Positions 51,892-61,344 are shown, counted from the first letter of the stretch. The stretch: 64,000 nt of DNA from Lacipirellula limnantheis (GCF_007746075.1 NZ_CP036339.1:3997786-4061785); one strand, 5' to 3'. Translations and numbers: made by a program. The notes: generated from the letters alone by a model not told the origin.

Positions 51892-53103
51892 ATGAAACTG
51901 CATCTCCCGCTGATCACAGCGGTCGCGGTTTGGCTTGGCCATGCCGTGCCCGCCCGCTGCGCCGACGCCCCCCCGTCGGCCGGCGCCGCTCCTACCGCGC
52001 CCACACCCGCCACCGCTAACGATGAGGAAGGCTGGTTCGACGGCTGGCGACCACGCTTTCTGTCCGAGCGCCTCGGGCGCGGTCGGAAGCCGGCCGCTCC
52101 GCCCGACAGCTCCGTGGTGCTGGTGGCGGGGCAAGAGCAACTCCCGCCGCTGCCGCCGCTCGGACCGGTCAACGAACGTCCCGCCCACGACGCACCGGTG
52201 ACACGGCAGCTGAACGACCCCTACCTCGGGGGCGGGCTGGAGGCCGCGAACCAGTACATCGCCCCCTTGCCCGCTTATACGGACATTCCTGTCCCCAGCG
52301 ACGGCGGCGGGTACTACTCGGCCACGTCGAGCCTGATGAGCAGCGAGCCCTATGAATGGCAGATCCTGCCGCAGGGGCTGATTTACCGTAGCTACCTGGC
52401 GGGCGAGAAGGAATCGCGTCTTCGCTCGTTCTGGTACAACGAGCGGGGTCGCAACCTGTGGGACCTGACGCTTGGCGGCAACGTCGGGTTGCTCCGCTAC
52501 GGCACCCGCGGCAACGTGCGGCCTGAGGGGTGGCAGATTGGTCTCGAAGGCGCCGGCATCGTGCGGCTCGACGTCGATCAGAATCGCGACGTCGACTCCG
52601 ACGACTTCCGCGGAGGCATCCCGATGACGTGGGGCGACTCGATCTACCAGGTGAAGTTCGCGTACTACCACCTCAGCTCGCACCTGGGCGACGAGTATTT
52701 GTTGAAGCATCCTGGCTATCCGCGATTGAACTACAGTCGCGATTGCCTGGTGTGGGGTCACTCGATCTACCCAACCGAGAACTTTCGCGTGTACGGCGAG
52801 GTCGGCTACGCGGTGGTGTACGACGTCGGCAAGCCGTGGGAGTTCCAGTTTGGCGTCGACTGGGCGCCGGGCGGGGCGACGGGAGGTCGCGGGGCGCCGT
52901 TCGCGGCGGTGAACGCCCATCTGCGCGAGGAGCTGAACTACGGCGGCAACGTCGTGTTCCAAACCGGCTGGGCGTGGCGTCGCAGCCCGGCGTCGGGCCT
53001 GTTCCGCGTCGGCATGGAGTACTACAACGGCAAGGACGATCAGTTCTCGTTCTATCAGGACAGCGTCGAGAAGATCGGCGGCGGCATTTGGTACGACTTC
53101 TAA
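51892..53103 (+). CDS. DUF1207 family outer-membrane protein
   Basis: 403 residues. Signal peptide MKLHLPLITAVAVWLGHAVPARC, then a Pro/Ala-rich linker to about 150. The DUF1207 part follows (EWQILPQGLIYRSYLAGEKES, then WDLTLGGNVGLLRYG). Alternating beta segments, many aromatic girdle residues and a final Phe (GGGIWYDF) suggest a beta-barrel of the outer membrane. Function unknown. A strong terminator follows. Confidence 0.78.
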   Translation: MKLHLPLITAVAVWLGHAVPARCADAPPSAGAAPTAPTPATANDEEGWFDGWRPRFLSERLGRGRKPAAPPDSSVVLVAGQEQLPPLPPLGPVNERPAHDAPVTRQLNDPYLGGGLEAANQYIAPLPAYTDIPVPSDGGGYYSATSSLMSSEPYEWQILPQGLIYRSYLAGEKESRLRSFWYNERGRNLWDLTLGGNVGLLRYGTRGNVRPEGWQIGLEGAGIVRLDVDQNRDVDSDDFRGGIPMTWGDSIYQVKFAYYHLSSHLGDEYLLKHPGYPRLNYSRDCLVWGHSIYPTENFRVYGEVGYAVVYDVGKPWEFQFGVDWAPGGATGGRGAPFAAVNAHLREELNYGGNVVFQTGWAWRRSPASGLFRVGMEYYNGKDDQFSFYQDSVEKIGGGIWYDF

Positions 53104-53149
53104 CGATGCGTTGCATCTCGCGTCGAACTGGCGACGATCATGCGGCACG

Positions 53150-53176
53150 ACCGGCGGGACCTCCCGCCGGTTTTTT
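53150..53176 (+). terminator. Rho-independent terminator of the DUF1207 gene
   Basis: ACCGGCGGGA (53150-53159) is inverted at 53162-53171, followed by six T. It is 46 bases past the stop codon. Confidence 0.88.
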
Positions 53177-53903
53177 ATTGTCCGTGGGCGAATGTTGATT
53201 TCTGGTGACAAAACCTCTCGCATCGCGTTGCCGGGGCTCGCGCCTTGCGCTCGTGCGAATCGGGATTTGTCGAGTAACGGTCTTATGGTTCAGGTTGCTA
53301 TTGAATTGTCACTTGTGGGCGGACAAAACTACGGGCCAGGCGATCAATTAACGCGGCCAATGGACAAAACTGGCTGAAGCGTCGCTGTCGGCGTGCCATC
53401 GTTCGATCAACGGGGCCAACTGGCCGCCGGTGCTGGGCCCTCCGCTTTTCAGCGTGTGTCAAGCGAAAGGCCTGTCCCATCGATTCGCTTGGACACATCT
53501 GTCATAAACGATTTTGATTCGCGAGGGGAGCCGCTATTATTGGCCACCCCGCTAGAGAGTGGGGCGCCGCCGATAACAGGAGACTGACATCCCGTTTGCT
53601 GCGGACGAGTGCGCCGCGACGGTCACCGGATCATGGAAAATGACGGGCAGCGACGGCAGTGAATGCCAGAGCACGGGCGGGCGGCGATTAGGGTGCGCTG
53701 CGACCAGCAGGGGGCGAGCCAGGTGTAAATCGCCCGATTGGAGAGTCCTTAAAGCATTGGAGGCGGGGCATCTTGCATGTTGCCCCGCCTCCGATCGTCT
53801 CTTTGCAATGCGCGGCGAGTTGCCGGAAACGCGTATCCGGCCGTCGAACAGGCGACTCGCTAGGCGGCCGTGATCCCGTCGTATTTCAACTCTCGATCAC
53901 CCG
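53177..53903. other. Long intergenic region with two RNA-like hairpins
   Basis: About 730 bases without a convincing gene. The word GGACAAAACT occurs twice (about 53320 and 53363). A 7-bp hairpin (CCCCGCT/AGTGGGG) lies at about 53549-53566. A perfect 12-bp hairpin (53759-53770 with 53781-53792, 10-base loop) lies near the right end. A small RNA ending at the second hairpin is possible. Short frames here look like chance. Confidence 0.45.
53759..53792. terminator. Perfect 12-bp GC hairpin
   Basis: GGAGGCGGGGCA and TGCCCCGCCTCC flank a 10-base loop. It lies more than 100 bases from the nearest gene end (leftward gene ending 53904), so it could end that transcript or an unannotated rightward RNA. 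No T-run follows. Confidence 0.5.
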
Positions 53904-54668
53904 CTAGTTGAGAGGAAATCTCCTCAGTTGGCCGATCAGCGCCATCCCGGCGACCATGAGGGTCAACGTCGATGGTTCAGGGACCGCCGCGTAGGTGAAC
54001 TGCGTGATCGCGCCAGCGGTCGAGACTTGGCCGCTGATCGCGTCGCCGTTGTTGATCTCGACGACGGAAAAGAGTCCGTCATTCTCGGTGTTGGCGGTAT
54101 CAAACGTGGCGAAGCCGAAGCCCGCGCCGCTCACGGTCGCCGTGGCGGGGATTTGCACGTCGAGCAGCAAGTTCCCCTGGGCAGGATCATAAGTGAAGGG
54201 ACTCTGCAAATTGATCGTGTAGTCGAACGGGTAGGGGGCGGCGCCGGACGCCGACGTCGTTAGCGTGAGCGAACCGGAGTAGACGGTCTGCTCATTGCCG
54301 CCGACGTTGCTCGCGAACGTCGTTTGGAGTTGATTGGCGCCCTCGCCGGAGCCTTGCGTCGTGGAAAGGCGGATCAACGACTCCGAAATACTCACCGTGT
54401 CGCCGGCGAACGCACTGGGCGTGGTGAAAGGGCGGAAGGAGATTGCCGAAATGGTCACTGGCCCGCTGACTCCAGCAAAAGTAGAGCTGTCGTAGACTTG
54501 TTGCACGCGGCTGCCGCCAACGCCGAAATATCGCAAGGGGGCGGGCCCTTGAGCGTTGCCGGGCGTATTGCTGGAGGCGGAGGGAGCGACGATGGTCGCA
54601 GCAGAGGCGGTTGCAATAGCGCCGGCAGACGCTAGCAGCGCGAGGGCGAATACATTCCGTCGAATCAT
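53904..54668 (-). CDS. PEP-CTERM secreted protein
   Basis: 254 residues from the ATG at 54668, which has GAGGAAAC just upstream. The signal peptide is MIRRNVFALALLASAGAIATASA. The middle is Ser/Thr/Gly-rich and beta-predicted. The tail is VPEPSTLTLMVAGMALIGQL then RR, the PEP-CTERM sorting signal. Exported and probably processed by an exosortase; function unknown. Confidence 0.75.
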   Translation of the reverse strand: MIRRNVFALALLASAGAIATASAATIVAPSASSNTPGNAQGPAPLRYFGVGGSRVQQVYDSSTFAGVSGPVTISAISFRPFTTPSAFAGDTVSISESLIRLSTTQGSGEGANQLQTTFASNVGGNEQTVYSGSLTLTTSASGAAPYPFDYTINLQSPFTYDPAQGNLLLDVQIPATATVSGAGFGFATFDTANTENDGLFSVVEINNGDAISGQVSTAGAITQFTYAAVPEPSTLTLMVAGMALIGQLRRFPLN

Positions 54669-55126
54669 GAGACGTTTCCTCAAGAGAACGTGAACGGCGA
54701 GTTGAACATCGACAGCGATGCCCGAAACAAGAGAGCCGCGACTCTGTTGCAATCGCAATGCCAAGGTCCGCGACGCATCGCACCGCGTGACACATTGTCG
54801 CGTGCGTCTGGAGTCGCCATTCACGGATCGCGACTGCGGGCGGGGATCGGACGCTATAAAACACGCAATATTCGTCGCACTCGCGGTAGGACCGCGCTGC
54901 TCAAGCTACGTCGGCGAGGATAATGACACACATTTTCAGGCGGCCACCAGATCGAGGCGGCTGTGGGCGTTAACCGATCAAGCTGTACGGATCTCTCACA
55001 CCAAGGGGCCGGTGACGGCGTTGAAGAATAGCGTGTGCACTCGTCTGCTGACGCCGGAGGAGATCTAGCGATCGAAGGTCGCAGTCGTGCGGCCGGTGCT
55101 TCTGGCGTTGCGCGCGGCTCGAGGTC
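54669..55126. other. Intergenic region
   Basis: About 460 bases. The leftmost ~100 should carry the promoter of the PEP-CTERM gene. The plus-strand frame ending at 55068 is a chance-looking mixture. I see no repeats or RNA structures. Confidence 0.4.
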
Positions 55127-55517
55127 TCATGCTCGTTGCGCCAATTGCGGCCACATTTCGCTGGTCCACACAGGCGTTTGTCGATGCTGAAGCGTGAAAC
55201 CAAAGGCTCCAAACGAAAGATGGGTTGCTGATGCGAACTCGAACTCCCAGCGCCAGTATTGGCGATCGAAGTGAACCAGCTGGGGAACGACTGGTTCGCG
55301 TTCAAAGTCTACCACCCAGTCTCCGAAGATATCAATTTGATGACGACTTTCTTGCGAATCGATCGAGAATTGCAGTCCGGTGACACCGCGAAAGGCGAGG
55401 TCGGCGGCCGCGATCAAGTACTCGTAGTCGCCTTGCACCTCATTTCGAGACTCGACGATATGGTCGACGTCAAGAACGAGATCTGAGCGCGTTGAATTCG
55501 TCTGGATGGAATTTCAC
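55127..55517 (-). pseudogene. Unknown protein gene with a probable frameshift near its start
   Basis: From a GTG at 55517 one frame reads VKFHPDEFNALRSRS and stops. The next frame continues at once with DLVLDVDHIVESRNEVQGDY and stays open to 55127, with protein-like composition (QIDIFGDWVVDFER; HFDRQYWRWEFEF). The second frame has no ATG before an internal GTG at 55438. A one-base indel near 55475-55490 would join both. Either the gene is broken or the sequence has an error; a shorter intact gene from 55438 is the alternative. Confidence 0.5.
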
Positions 55518-55567
55518 GCAAAAGCTTGTCGTGGAAATCAAGCGAGGCAAAGGCGCGTTCTGTGCTT

Positions 55568-55972
55568 TCATGGGAAGGCAAGTCGCTTGCGCAGGAGAAC
55601 GGCGTCTGGCGGTTCCCAGCCGCGCGAGCGATAGAATCCTTCGGCTTCGCGCCAGACGTCGGCGATGATCAGCGGACAGCCGCGCGACCGCAATGCCCCT
55701 TCGACGGCGTCTATGAGCTTCTTTCCAACTCCGCGCCCGCGATGCGATGGCGACACGATCAACTCGCTCAGGTACCCGCGAAAGTTCAAATCGTGAGCCG
55801 ACGCAAAGCCGGCAATGCCGCCGTTCAAGCTATAGACAAATGCCAAACAACTTGGCGACTCCAAGACCCGGGCGACGATGTTATCGGGCCACGAAGACTG
55901 CCAAAACCCGGGCTCTGCCTTCATCAGCCGAGTAATCGCGTCGACATCTGAGTGTCCGGCTGGGCGAATCAT
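55568..55972 (-). CDS. GNAT-family N-acetyltransferase
   Basis: 134 residues. N-terminal MIRPAGHSDVDAITRLMKAEP, core strands in LAFVYSLNGGIAGFASAH, the acetyl-CoA loop SPSHRGRGVGKKLIDAVE and the last strand ADVWREAEGFYRSRGW all match the GNAT fold. The substrate is unknown. It stands alone in direction with its upstream region at 55973-56304. Confidence 0.85.
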   Translation of the reverse strand: MIRPAGHSDVDAITRLMKAEPGFWQSSWPDNIVARVLESPSCLAFVYSLNGGIAGFASAHDLNFRGYLSELIVSPSHRGRGVGKKLIDAVEGALRSRGCPLIIADVWREAEGFYRSRGWEPPDAVLLRKRLAFP

Positions 55973-56304
55973 TAACGGTGCTCCGATCGGCTTCGGCAGT
56001 ATACGCGCCCCCGCCGCCGGCGGCGAGAAGAGCCATGTGAACGCACTTTCGAATACTTGTCTTTGCTCGGTATGAGGGTGGATGTATTAGTGAGGGGGGA
56101 CGCATTCGCGCCGTCGGCCCCGCTGTTAGTACATTGGCCCGCATTCCGGTTCATATGCGATGATCGATCCGCCGCGAACGCTCCGTGGGGTCTTCACCCG
56201 TGCCGTGGTGCGTAAGCATCGCGGAAAGCCGAAATCGCTCAGCTCTGGAGGTCGTTTCACGCGCTCAGAATCTAGGCTTGGGCACTCTCACAGCGGACGC
56301 ATCA
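55973..56304. other. Divergent intergenic region
   Basis: About 330 bases between the GNAT gene and the KOW gene. A frame open in front of the KOW start (from 56185) is not protein-like. No repeats or RNA structures stand out. Confidence 0.4.
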
Positions 56305-56538
56305 ATGGGATATTCGATTTTGGCTCTTGGCGACGTCGTGCGGATTAGCGCCGGCGCCTACGAAGGTTCCGTGGGCGTCGTCGAGCCGCCGACGCTTGAT
56401 GCCGAGCAATATGAGACGGAGCGTCAACCTGCTGCCATGCTGTTTCCGGTTACGGTTGCCCTTTGCATTGAAGGCGTGCCTCACACGTTCCGCGTTCCCG
56501 CTGATCTGCTCACCCGCGTCAGCGATCGTTACTCCTAA
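56305..56538 (+). CDS. Small KOW-motif protein
   Basis: 77 residues from the ATG at 56305 (MGYSILALGDVVRISAGAYE). GDVVRISAGAYEGSVGVVE fits the KOW motif of NusG, SPT5 and ribosomal L24-type proteins. The rest is a short beta-rich domain (HTFRVPADLLTRVSDRYS). RNA or ribosome contact is a guess from the motif. Confidence 0.6.
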   Translation: MGYSILALGDVVRISAGAYEGSVGVVEPPTLDAEQYETERQPAAMLFPVTVALCIEGVPHTFRVPADLLTRVSDRYS

Positions 56539-56663
56539 GGTCGCCGCCGGAACTCAGCGAATTTCCCGTTTCTTGCCTCCGAATTGGGCTTCATGGAAGG
56601 GGCGACCGCAAGATGTGCGGTCGGGCAGCGCGGGTTTTCTGCGCGGCGGTTAGGGTCGTCGGG

Positions 56664-56843
56664 ATGGACGACAAACCACCGCAAGAGACGCCACGCGTCC
56701 ACTATTATCCGTTCAGCTACCCCGAGCCGATTCCGTGCAGCGAGGAGAAGCGGCGCGAGTATGAGGAGATTGGGGAGCGGATTGTCGAGCAGTTGAAGCG
56801 GCAGCGGGGGCGGCGGAGTCGCTGGCGGCCGCGGGAGAGCTAG
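56664..56843 (+). CDS. Small charged protein
   Basis: 59 residues from the ATG at 56664 (MDDKPPQETPRVHYYPFSYP), then a helix rich in Glu and Arg (EEKRREYEEIGERIVEQLKR) and an arginine-rich end. A TAGGGTCG precedes the start. Possibly real; function unknown. Confidence 0.45.
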   Translation: MDDKPPQETPRVHYYPFSYPEPIPCSEEKRREYEEIGERIVEQLKRQRGRRSRWRPRES

Positions 56844-56856
56844 CGCGAGCGACGGT

Positions 56857-57183
56857 TTAGCGGTGCGCCGGTTGTTGCGAATAGGCGCCTTGCGCGTGGC
56901 CGCGGGCCCGGGGTTTGGCCACGGCGACCAGTCCCGCCAGCATCAGCGCGAACGAGACGGTGGCGAGCAGCAAGCTGCGCAGCGTGAAGCGCTTGCCGAG
57001 CCGGAGGGTTGCGATGCCGCTGAAGGCGAGCAGGGCGGCCGGATACCACAGGACGAAGTGCCCTTTCCAGGCGATGAGGTCGTGGTGGGCGGGGTGGGCG
57101 GCGGTCCGCGACCAGAGCGCGAACATGACGCCGCTCGCGGCCAAGCAACCCAGAGTCAGCGCATATCGTAGCGGGCTTCCCAT
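56857..57183 (-). CDS. RYALA-type membrane protein, chromosomal relative
   Basis: 108 residues (MGSPLRYALTLGCLAASGVM). The N-terminal helix with RYALTLGCLAASG, a short exposed loop, then YPAALLAFSGIATLRLGKRF and TLRSLLLATVSFALML match the layout of the four proteins in the integrative element (25261-28171). The exposed region is much shorter. Function unknown. Confidence 0.7.
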   Translation of the reverse strand: MGSPLRYALTLGCLAASGVMFALWSRTAAHPAHHDLIAWKGHFVLWYPAALLAFSGIATLRLGKRFTLRSLLLATVSFALMLAGLVAVAKPRARGHAQGAYSQQPAHR

Positions 57184-57303
57184 GCGGCAAGCTTAGCTCG
57201 CGGGATGGATGGGAAGTGGGGGAGGGAGGTGGTCGGCGGCCGTTATTGGCCGAGGGGGAATTTCTGTCGGCGGACGGTCAAAGCGGAGCGCCGTGTAAAT
57301 CCA

Positions 57304-57345
57304 TAAAAAAAGCAGCCCGCCGGATGACTCCGGCGGGCCGCTGCC
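57304..57345 (-). terminator. Rho-independent terminator of the LamG/PEP-CTERM gene
   Basis: On the minus strand GCCCGCCGGA (57329-57338) pairs with TCCGGCGGGC (57315-57324), followed by GCTGC and seven T (A-run at 57304-57310). About 30 bases past the stop of the 57371 gene. Confidence 0.88.
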
Positions 57346-57370
57346 CCAACAACCAAGTTTTGGGTTTCGA

Positions 57371-58603
57371 CTAGCGGCGGCGGCGAGCGGCCAGGGCCGT
57401 CAGCGCGACTAGCGAAAGGGCGAGCGCGGCGGGCTCGGGCACGGCGGCTCCGGCCGGGACGGCCGAAGCGCCGAAGTTGGCCTTCCACGTGGCGAGGTCA
57501 GCCGGGCTCAAGGGGCTGGGCGACCCGCCCTGCTGCCACTTGAGGAAGTCGGCGCCGTCGACGTTGCCATCGGCGTTGAAGTCGCCGGCGGGGCCTTGAC
57601 CCGTGGCGGCGTTCCAAAGCCCGATCGCTTCCTGTGCGGTCAGCTGACGACCGATCCAGAGGGCGGTTTCGTCGATCCAGCCGCCCCACGTGTGATGATG
57701 CGGCGCCGTCGTGCGGGTGCCGATGCGGGCGTCGAACGGAGCGGTAATGCCCCAGCTGTCGGTGCTGTCCTTGTAGCGGTCGGTGGTGATGAGCTCGCCG
57801 TCGACCACGAGGATCGTGTTGAAGATGTCGTCGCCGTTGCGCGAGACGACGATGTGATGCCAGCTGCCGTCCTTCACGGCCAACCCGACGCCTGGATCGT
57901 TGCCATCGCGGTGGACGATCTGGTAGTTGGACTTGAGGGGGTCGCTAAAGTTGTTGTCGATGCTGACGATCAGGTTGGCGCCGCCGATGTCGATCTGGAA
58001 GTGACCGAGATCGTCGACGTCGGAGGTGTCGAGGGCGCTGGTGCCTGGGGAATCCTGGCCATTGAAGTTATTCGTGAACAAGCGATCGCCGCCGCCGTTG
58101 CCGGGGCCGAAGACCGTTTCGACCCGGCCCGGTTGCGTCATGTCGGCGTTGGGGAACTTGAACCAAGTGGCCAAGGTCATCGTGGTGCTGGCGAAGCGAT
58201 TAGCACCGAGCGGGGCGCCGAGGTTCACGGCCAGCGAATCGTTGTTGAAAATCGCACGATTCGTGGGGCTGAAGCCGGGGAGCGGAATGGTCGTCAAGAT
58301 ATCGGTCACGGGGTCGTACTTGTAGACGTTGTCGGGGCCGGGAACGCCGACCTGGCCGACGCCCTCGCCCAATTGGACTTCCGGATCGGAAGCCGGGACG
58401 CCGTCGCCCTCGTGGGTGCCATTGACGGGGAAAGCGCCAATGTCGGTGACCGTACCGACGACGGTTTCGTCGAGGCGGTAGTAGTGGGTGGGGTTGAGGG
58501 CCTGGACGGCGTTAGAATACGCATCGCCGAGGGTGATTTGGGGGGTGGCGGCGAGAAGCCCGACGCCGGCGACGAAGAATGCGGCTACTTTCCTGCAAGA
58601 CAT
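57371..58603 (-). CDS. LamG-like PEP-CTERM secreted protein
   Basis: 410 residues from the ATG at 58603, with GGGAGC about 8 bases upstream. Signal peptide MSCRKVAAFFVAGVGLLAAT. The central region looks like a LamG / concanavalin-type domain (LATWFKFPNADMTQ; WHHIVVSRNGDDIFNT; DARIGTRTTAP; WIDETALWIGRQLTAQE). It is followed by a dockerin-like unit (GDFNADGNVDGADFLKWQ) and a tail VPEPAALALSL..AARRRR. Probably a carbohydrate-binding surface protein. Confidence 0.82.
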   Translation of the reverse strand: MSCRKVAAFFVAGVGLLAATPQITLGDAYSNAVQALNPTHYYRLDETVVGTVTDIGAFPVNGTHEGDGVPASDPEVQLGEGVGQVGVPGPDNVYKYDPVTDILTTIPLPGFSPTNRAIFNNDSLAVNLGAPLGANRFASTTMTLATWFKFPNADMTQPGRVETVFGPGNGGGDRLFTNNFNGQDSPGTSALDTSDVDDLGHFQIDIGGANLIVSIDNNFSDPLKSNYQIVHRDGNDPGVGLAVKDGSWHHIVVSRNGDDIFNTILVVDGELITTDRYKDSTDSWGITAPFDARIGTRTTAPHHHTWGGWIDETALWIGRQLTAQEAIGLWNAATGQGPAGDFNADGNVDGADFLKWQQGGSPSPLSPADLATWKANFGASAVPAGAAVPEPAALALSLVALTALAARRRR

Positions 58604-58917
58604 AGAGGTGCTCCCTAATGATGACGCGACGACGCGAACGGTTAGACCCTCGCCGACGGCGGGCGGCGCAGAGTCGAAAAGTGAAGCGGACGACCGCTCC
58701 GAGATTCGCTGACTAATCGCTCCCTTGTAATGGCGAGCGCCGGGAGTGTCAAACAAGCGGGACGCGATGCGTACTTTACGTTGCGCATTTGACCATGCGC
58801 GGTGCGCGGCGCTGCCAAAATGGGCAGGCGTTGGGGTAGAACCTGCGTGAATGGAAGACGGCGATTTGGCCGAAGAGTTGGGCGATAGCTTGGTTGCACG
58901 GCGCGCATGAGCGCTGT

Positions 58918-59565
58918 TTACGCAGACTCGACCTCGGGGCAAAGGTGACGCGTGAAACCGGCCTCTTTGAGCAGCCGCCAGGACTCGAGCAGTTCGCGGG
59001 GCAACTGGTGCGGCGCTTGGTACCCGAGTGCCGGATATTGGAGAATTCGATCAACGTCGCCGACCATCTCGTCGATGACGCCGAGGACGCCGACGACTTG
59101 GGAAACGTCGTCGGGGAAGCGGAGCGAAGGGGCGTCGACTAGCGCCGTCACGTCGGGCCATTGCACGGGGAGCGTCAGCTGAACGCGTAGAATCGAGTTG
59201 GGCTTCGTGACGAAGGTGACGCGCTGCAGCTGCGGCGCGAGCCGGCGGACGAAAGCGATGTTCTCGCCGAAGTTGGTGGCGGCTTCTTCAAGCATGATGG
59301 CCTCGCGGGGGATGCCGTTGGCGAGGGCCCGTTCGCGAAAGACGTGGGCTTCGGGGACGTTCCACAGATGCCTGGTCCAATTGCCGGCGTTGCCCGAGAG
59401 GATCAGCAGGGGGGCGACGCCGCGATGGACCAGGTCGCACGCGTGATCGCAGACGCGGAGGTCGTACGAGCAGCAGACGGCCACGGCGTCGCTCGGGGCG
59501 TGGGCGCGAGGCGCCGATAAGTAATCCCAGAGCTGCTGGGCGGCGATGATGGTTGGAGAGCGCAT
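58918..59565 (-). CDS. YdcF/SanA-like (DUF218) protein
   Basis: 215 residues. DAVAVCCSYDLRVCDHACDLVHRGVAPLLILSGN in parts is the first DUF218 block. EAATNFGENIAFVRRLA is the conserved Asn/Glu block and VTFVTKPNSILRV the following strand. No membrane helix, unlike SanA. The family is linked to cell-envelope barrier or nucleotide-binding roles; function uncertain. Confidence 0.75.
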   Translation of the reverse strand: MRSPTIIAAQQLWDYLSAPRAHAPSDAVAVCCSYDLRVCDHACDLVHRGVAPLLILSGNAGNWTRHLWNVPEAHVFRERALANGIPREAIMLEEAATNFGENIAFVRRLAPQLQRVTFVTKPNSILRVQLTLPVQWPDVTALVDAPSLRFPDDVSQVVGVLGVIDEMVGDVDRILQYPALGYQAPHQLPRELLESWRLLKEAGFTRHLCPEVESA

Positions 59566-59884
59566 CGGCGAGCCCGTGGCGAACGACTTGGACGGCGCTC
59601 GCAGACGGCTTGGCAGCGAGGCTCGTATTTGGCGAAGGTTGCCGCTACACTATGGTCATCAGTTGGCGCGGCGGACAGGGCGCCGCGACTCAGGCAGAGC
59701 AGAGAAGAGCCAGGACGACGCTGATCGAGAGGTCGGCGGGGTTGATCGAGTAGTCGGCGGGGGCGCGTCGTCGAACGGTTGACGGCGACGATGTTTGCAG
59801 ATGGCGTCGGCCAGGACGCCGCAGCGGCAGTCTCGTTCGCGAGAACGGAGACGGCCGTACATCCTTTCAGCCTGAGGAACTTCG
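59566..59884. other. Intergenic region upstream of DUF1559 gene
   Basis: About 320 bases. A direct repeat of GTCGGCGGGG occurs at about 59733 and 59754. Promoters of both flanking genes (divergent) should lie here. No gene visible. Confidence 0.4.
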
Positions 59885-60907
59885 ATGTCTTGCGCCATCG
59901 GCCGCGGGAAGCGCGGCTTCACTCTCGTCGAACTGCTGGTCGTCATCGCCATCATTGGCGTCTTGGTTGCGCTGTTGCTGCCGGCAGTCCAGGCGGCGCG
60001 CGAGGCGTCGCGGCGATCGAGCTGCCAGAATAAGCTCAAGCAGTTTGGGCTGGCGACGCTGAACTATGAGTCGGCGAAGAAGGAGTTTCCGGCGGGCTCG
60101 CTCGGCATCATTGGCGTGGGGCCAGGCGCCGACACGCCTTACTGGTCGCCGCAAGCGCAAATGCTGCCGTACTTCGAGCAAGGCGTCATTTCTGCGCGGT
60201 TGAACTTTAACGTAACGCCCTGGAGCGACGCGAACATGGCCGTCGCCGCCACGCAGCCGGACATCTTCATCTGCCCGAGCGACTCGGTGAACGACCAATC
60301 GCGCCGCGAACTGATGGGGTGGAGCAACTATCACGGCAATGCAGGGAGTTGGGTGAAGCTGACAAGAACGTGGGACGGCGTCTTTGGCCCGTACGCGCCA
60401 AAGTTCCCGACGGTAACGAGTCCTTTCTACGCACAGCTGCCGCCGGTATCCATGGGCCAAATCGTCGACGGCACGAGCAACACGGCGGCGTTCGCCGAGA
60501 TGGCCAACGGTTACGGCAGCGACACGCAGGCGCCGAAAAGCAAAACGGCCGACTGCTTTGATCGCACAATTCCGGCGACTTCGGCGACGGCTGCGTGGAA
60601 CGCCATCAATGGATTCAGCTGGGAGACTTCGCCCATCGCCGCCGGTTCTTGGCGGTGGCGCGGATATCCTTGGAGCGAAGGGACGGTATGGCGTTTGTGG
60701 TACAACCATTTGCAGCCGCCGAATGCGGTCTGCTGGCGACCTTGCACTGATTGTTGGTGGGACCTAATCACGCCCGCAACGAGTTACCACACGGGCGTGA
60801 CGAACGTGCTGATGTGCGACGGCAGCGTGCAAGCGATCGCGGACGGCATGGACGTCGAGCCGTGGCTGCAAGTCGGCACGCGCGACGGCTCGCCGCGCAT
60901 CCAATAG
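59885..60907 (+). CDS. DUF1559 protein with type IV pilin-like N-terminus
   Basis: 340 residues. A basic leader is followed by GFTLVELLVVIAIIGVLVAL, the prepilin cleavage/methylation motif, and a helix ending in AREASRRSSCQNKLKQFGLA. The DUF1559 domain follows (AQMLPYFEQ; DIFICPSDS; GTSNTAAFAE) and closes with VTNVLMCDGSVQAI. Planctomycetes carry many such pseudopilin-like proteins; their role is unknown. A small lipoprotein-like gene follows in the same direction. Confidence 0.9.
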   Translation: MSCAIGRGKRGFTLVELLVVIAIIGVLVALLLPAVQAAREASRRSSCQNKLKQFGLATLNYESAKKEFPAGSLGIIGVGPGADTPYWSPQAQMLPYFEQGVISARLNFNVTPWSDANMAVAATQPDIFICPSDSVNDQSRRELMGWSNYHGNAGSWVKLTRTWDGVFGPYAPKFPTVTSPFYAQLPPVSMGQIVDGTSNTAAFAEMANGYGSDTQAPKSKTADCFDRTIPATSATAAWNAINGFSWETSPIAAGSWRWRGYPWSEGTVWRLWYNHLQPPNAVCWRPCTDCWWDLITPATSYHTGVTNVLMCDGSVQAIADGMDVEPWLQVGTRDGSPRIQ

Positions 60908-60977
60908 CGGACGATTTCGCTTCAAATTGTTTGCCGATGCAATCTCTCCGTCTGAATTCATTTCTAGTGAGATACTT

Positions 60978-61187
60978 ATGAAGGTCGACCGCATTCAACT
61001 GCGTCGATGTGGCTTGCCCGTCCTATCTGCGGCCGGGCTGTTCGTGGTTGCCTTGGGGCTAACGACGGGGTGTGGAGAGAAAGCCGTCGAGAAGGCGCCC
61101 GAGAACTTCGAAGAGGCGCGCGAAAAGCATTTTGAAATGATGAGACAAGAATCGGGACAAGGCGGGCCGGCGGCGGGGCAAAAGTAG
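60978..61187 (+). CDS. Small lipoprotein-like protein downstream of DUF1559
   Basis: 69 residues from the ATG at 60978 (MKVDRIQLRRCGLPVLSAAG). The hydrophobic stretch ends LTTGCGEK, a probable though imperfect lipobox. A short charged helix (NFEEAREKHFEMMRQE) follows. Its position 70 bases after the DUF1559 gene suggests co-transcription. Confidence 0.65.
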   Translation: MKVDRIQLRRCGLPVLSAAGLFVVALGLTTGCGEKAVEKAPENFEEAREKHFEMMRQESGQGGPAAGQK

Positions 61188-61344
61188 CGTCGCTCCGCCG
61201 GCAAGGGTCGACGGGCCCTCCCGTTTCTGGCGCGGGATTTCGTCTCGCTCAGCGTCGTTCTCGGCGGCGTTTCATGGCGTAGACTTTCTTCATTCAGTCG
61301 CGCTCGACCGACTGGGTTCCAATGTTCGTCCGCGGCGCCTTGCG

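Noticed and set aside
49603..53223. A 1206-codon minus-strand frame
   Set aside because: It runs antisense to the FAH-family and DUF1207 genes and across two other genes; the translation is Arg/Gly/Ala-rich without domains.
53290..53500. Possible insertion-sequence remnant around the repeated GGACAAAACT
   Set aside because: No transposase-like text, terminal inverted repeats or target duplication could be found.
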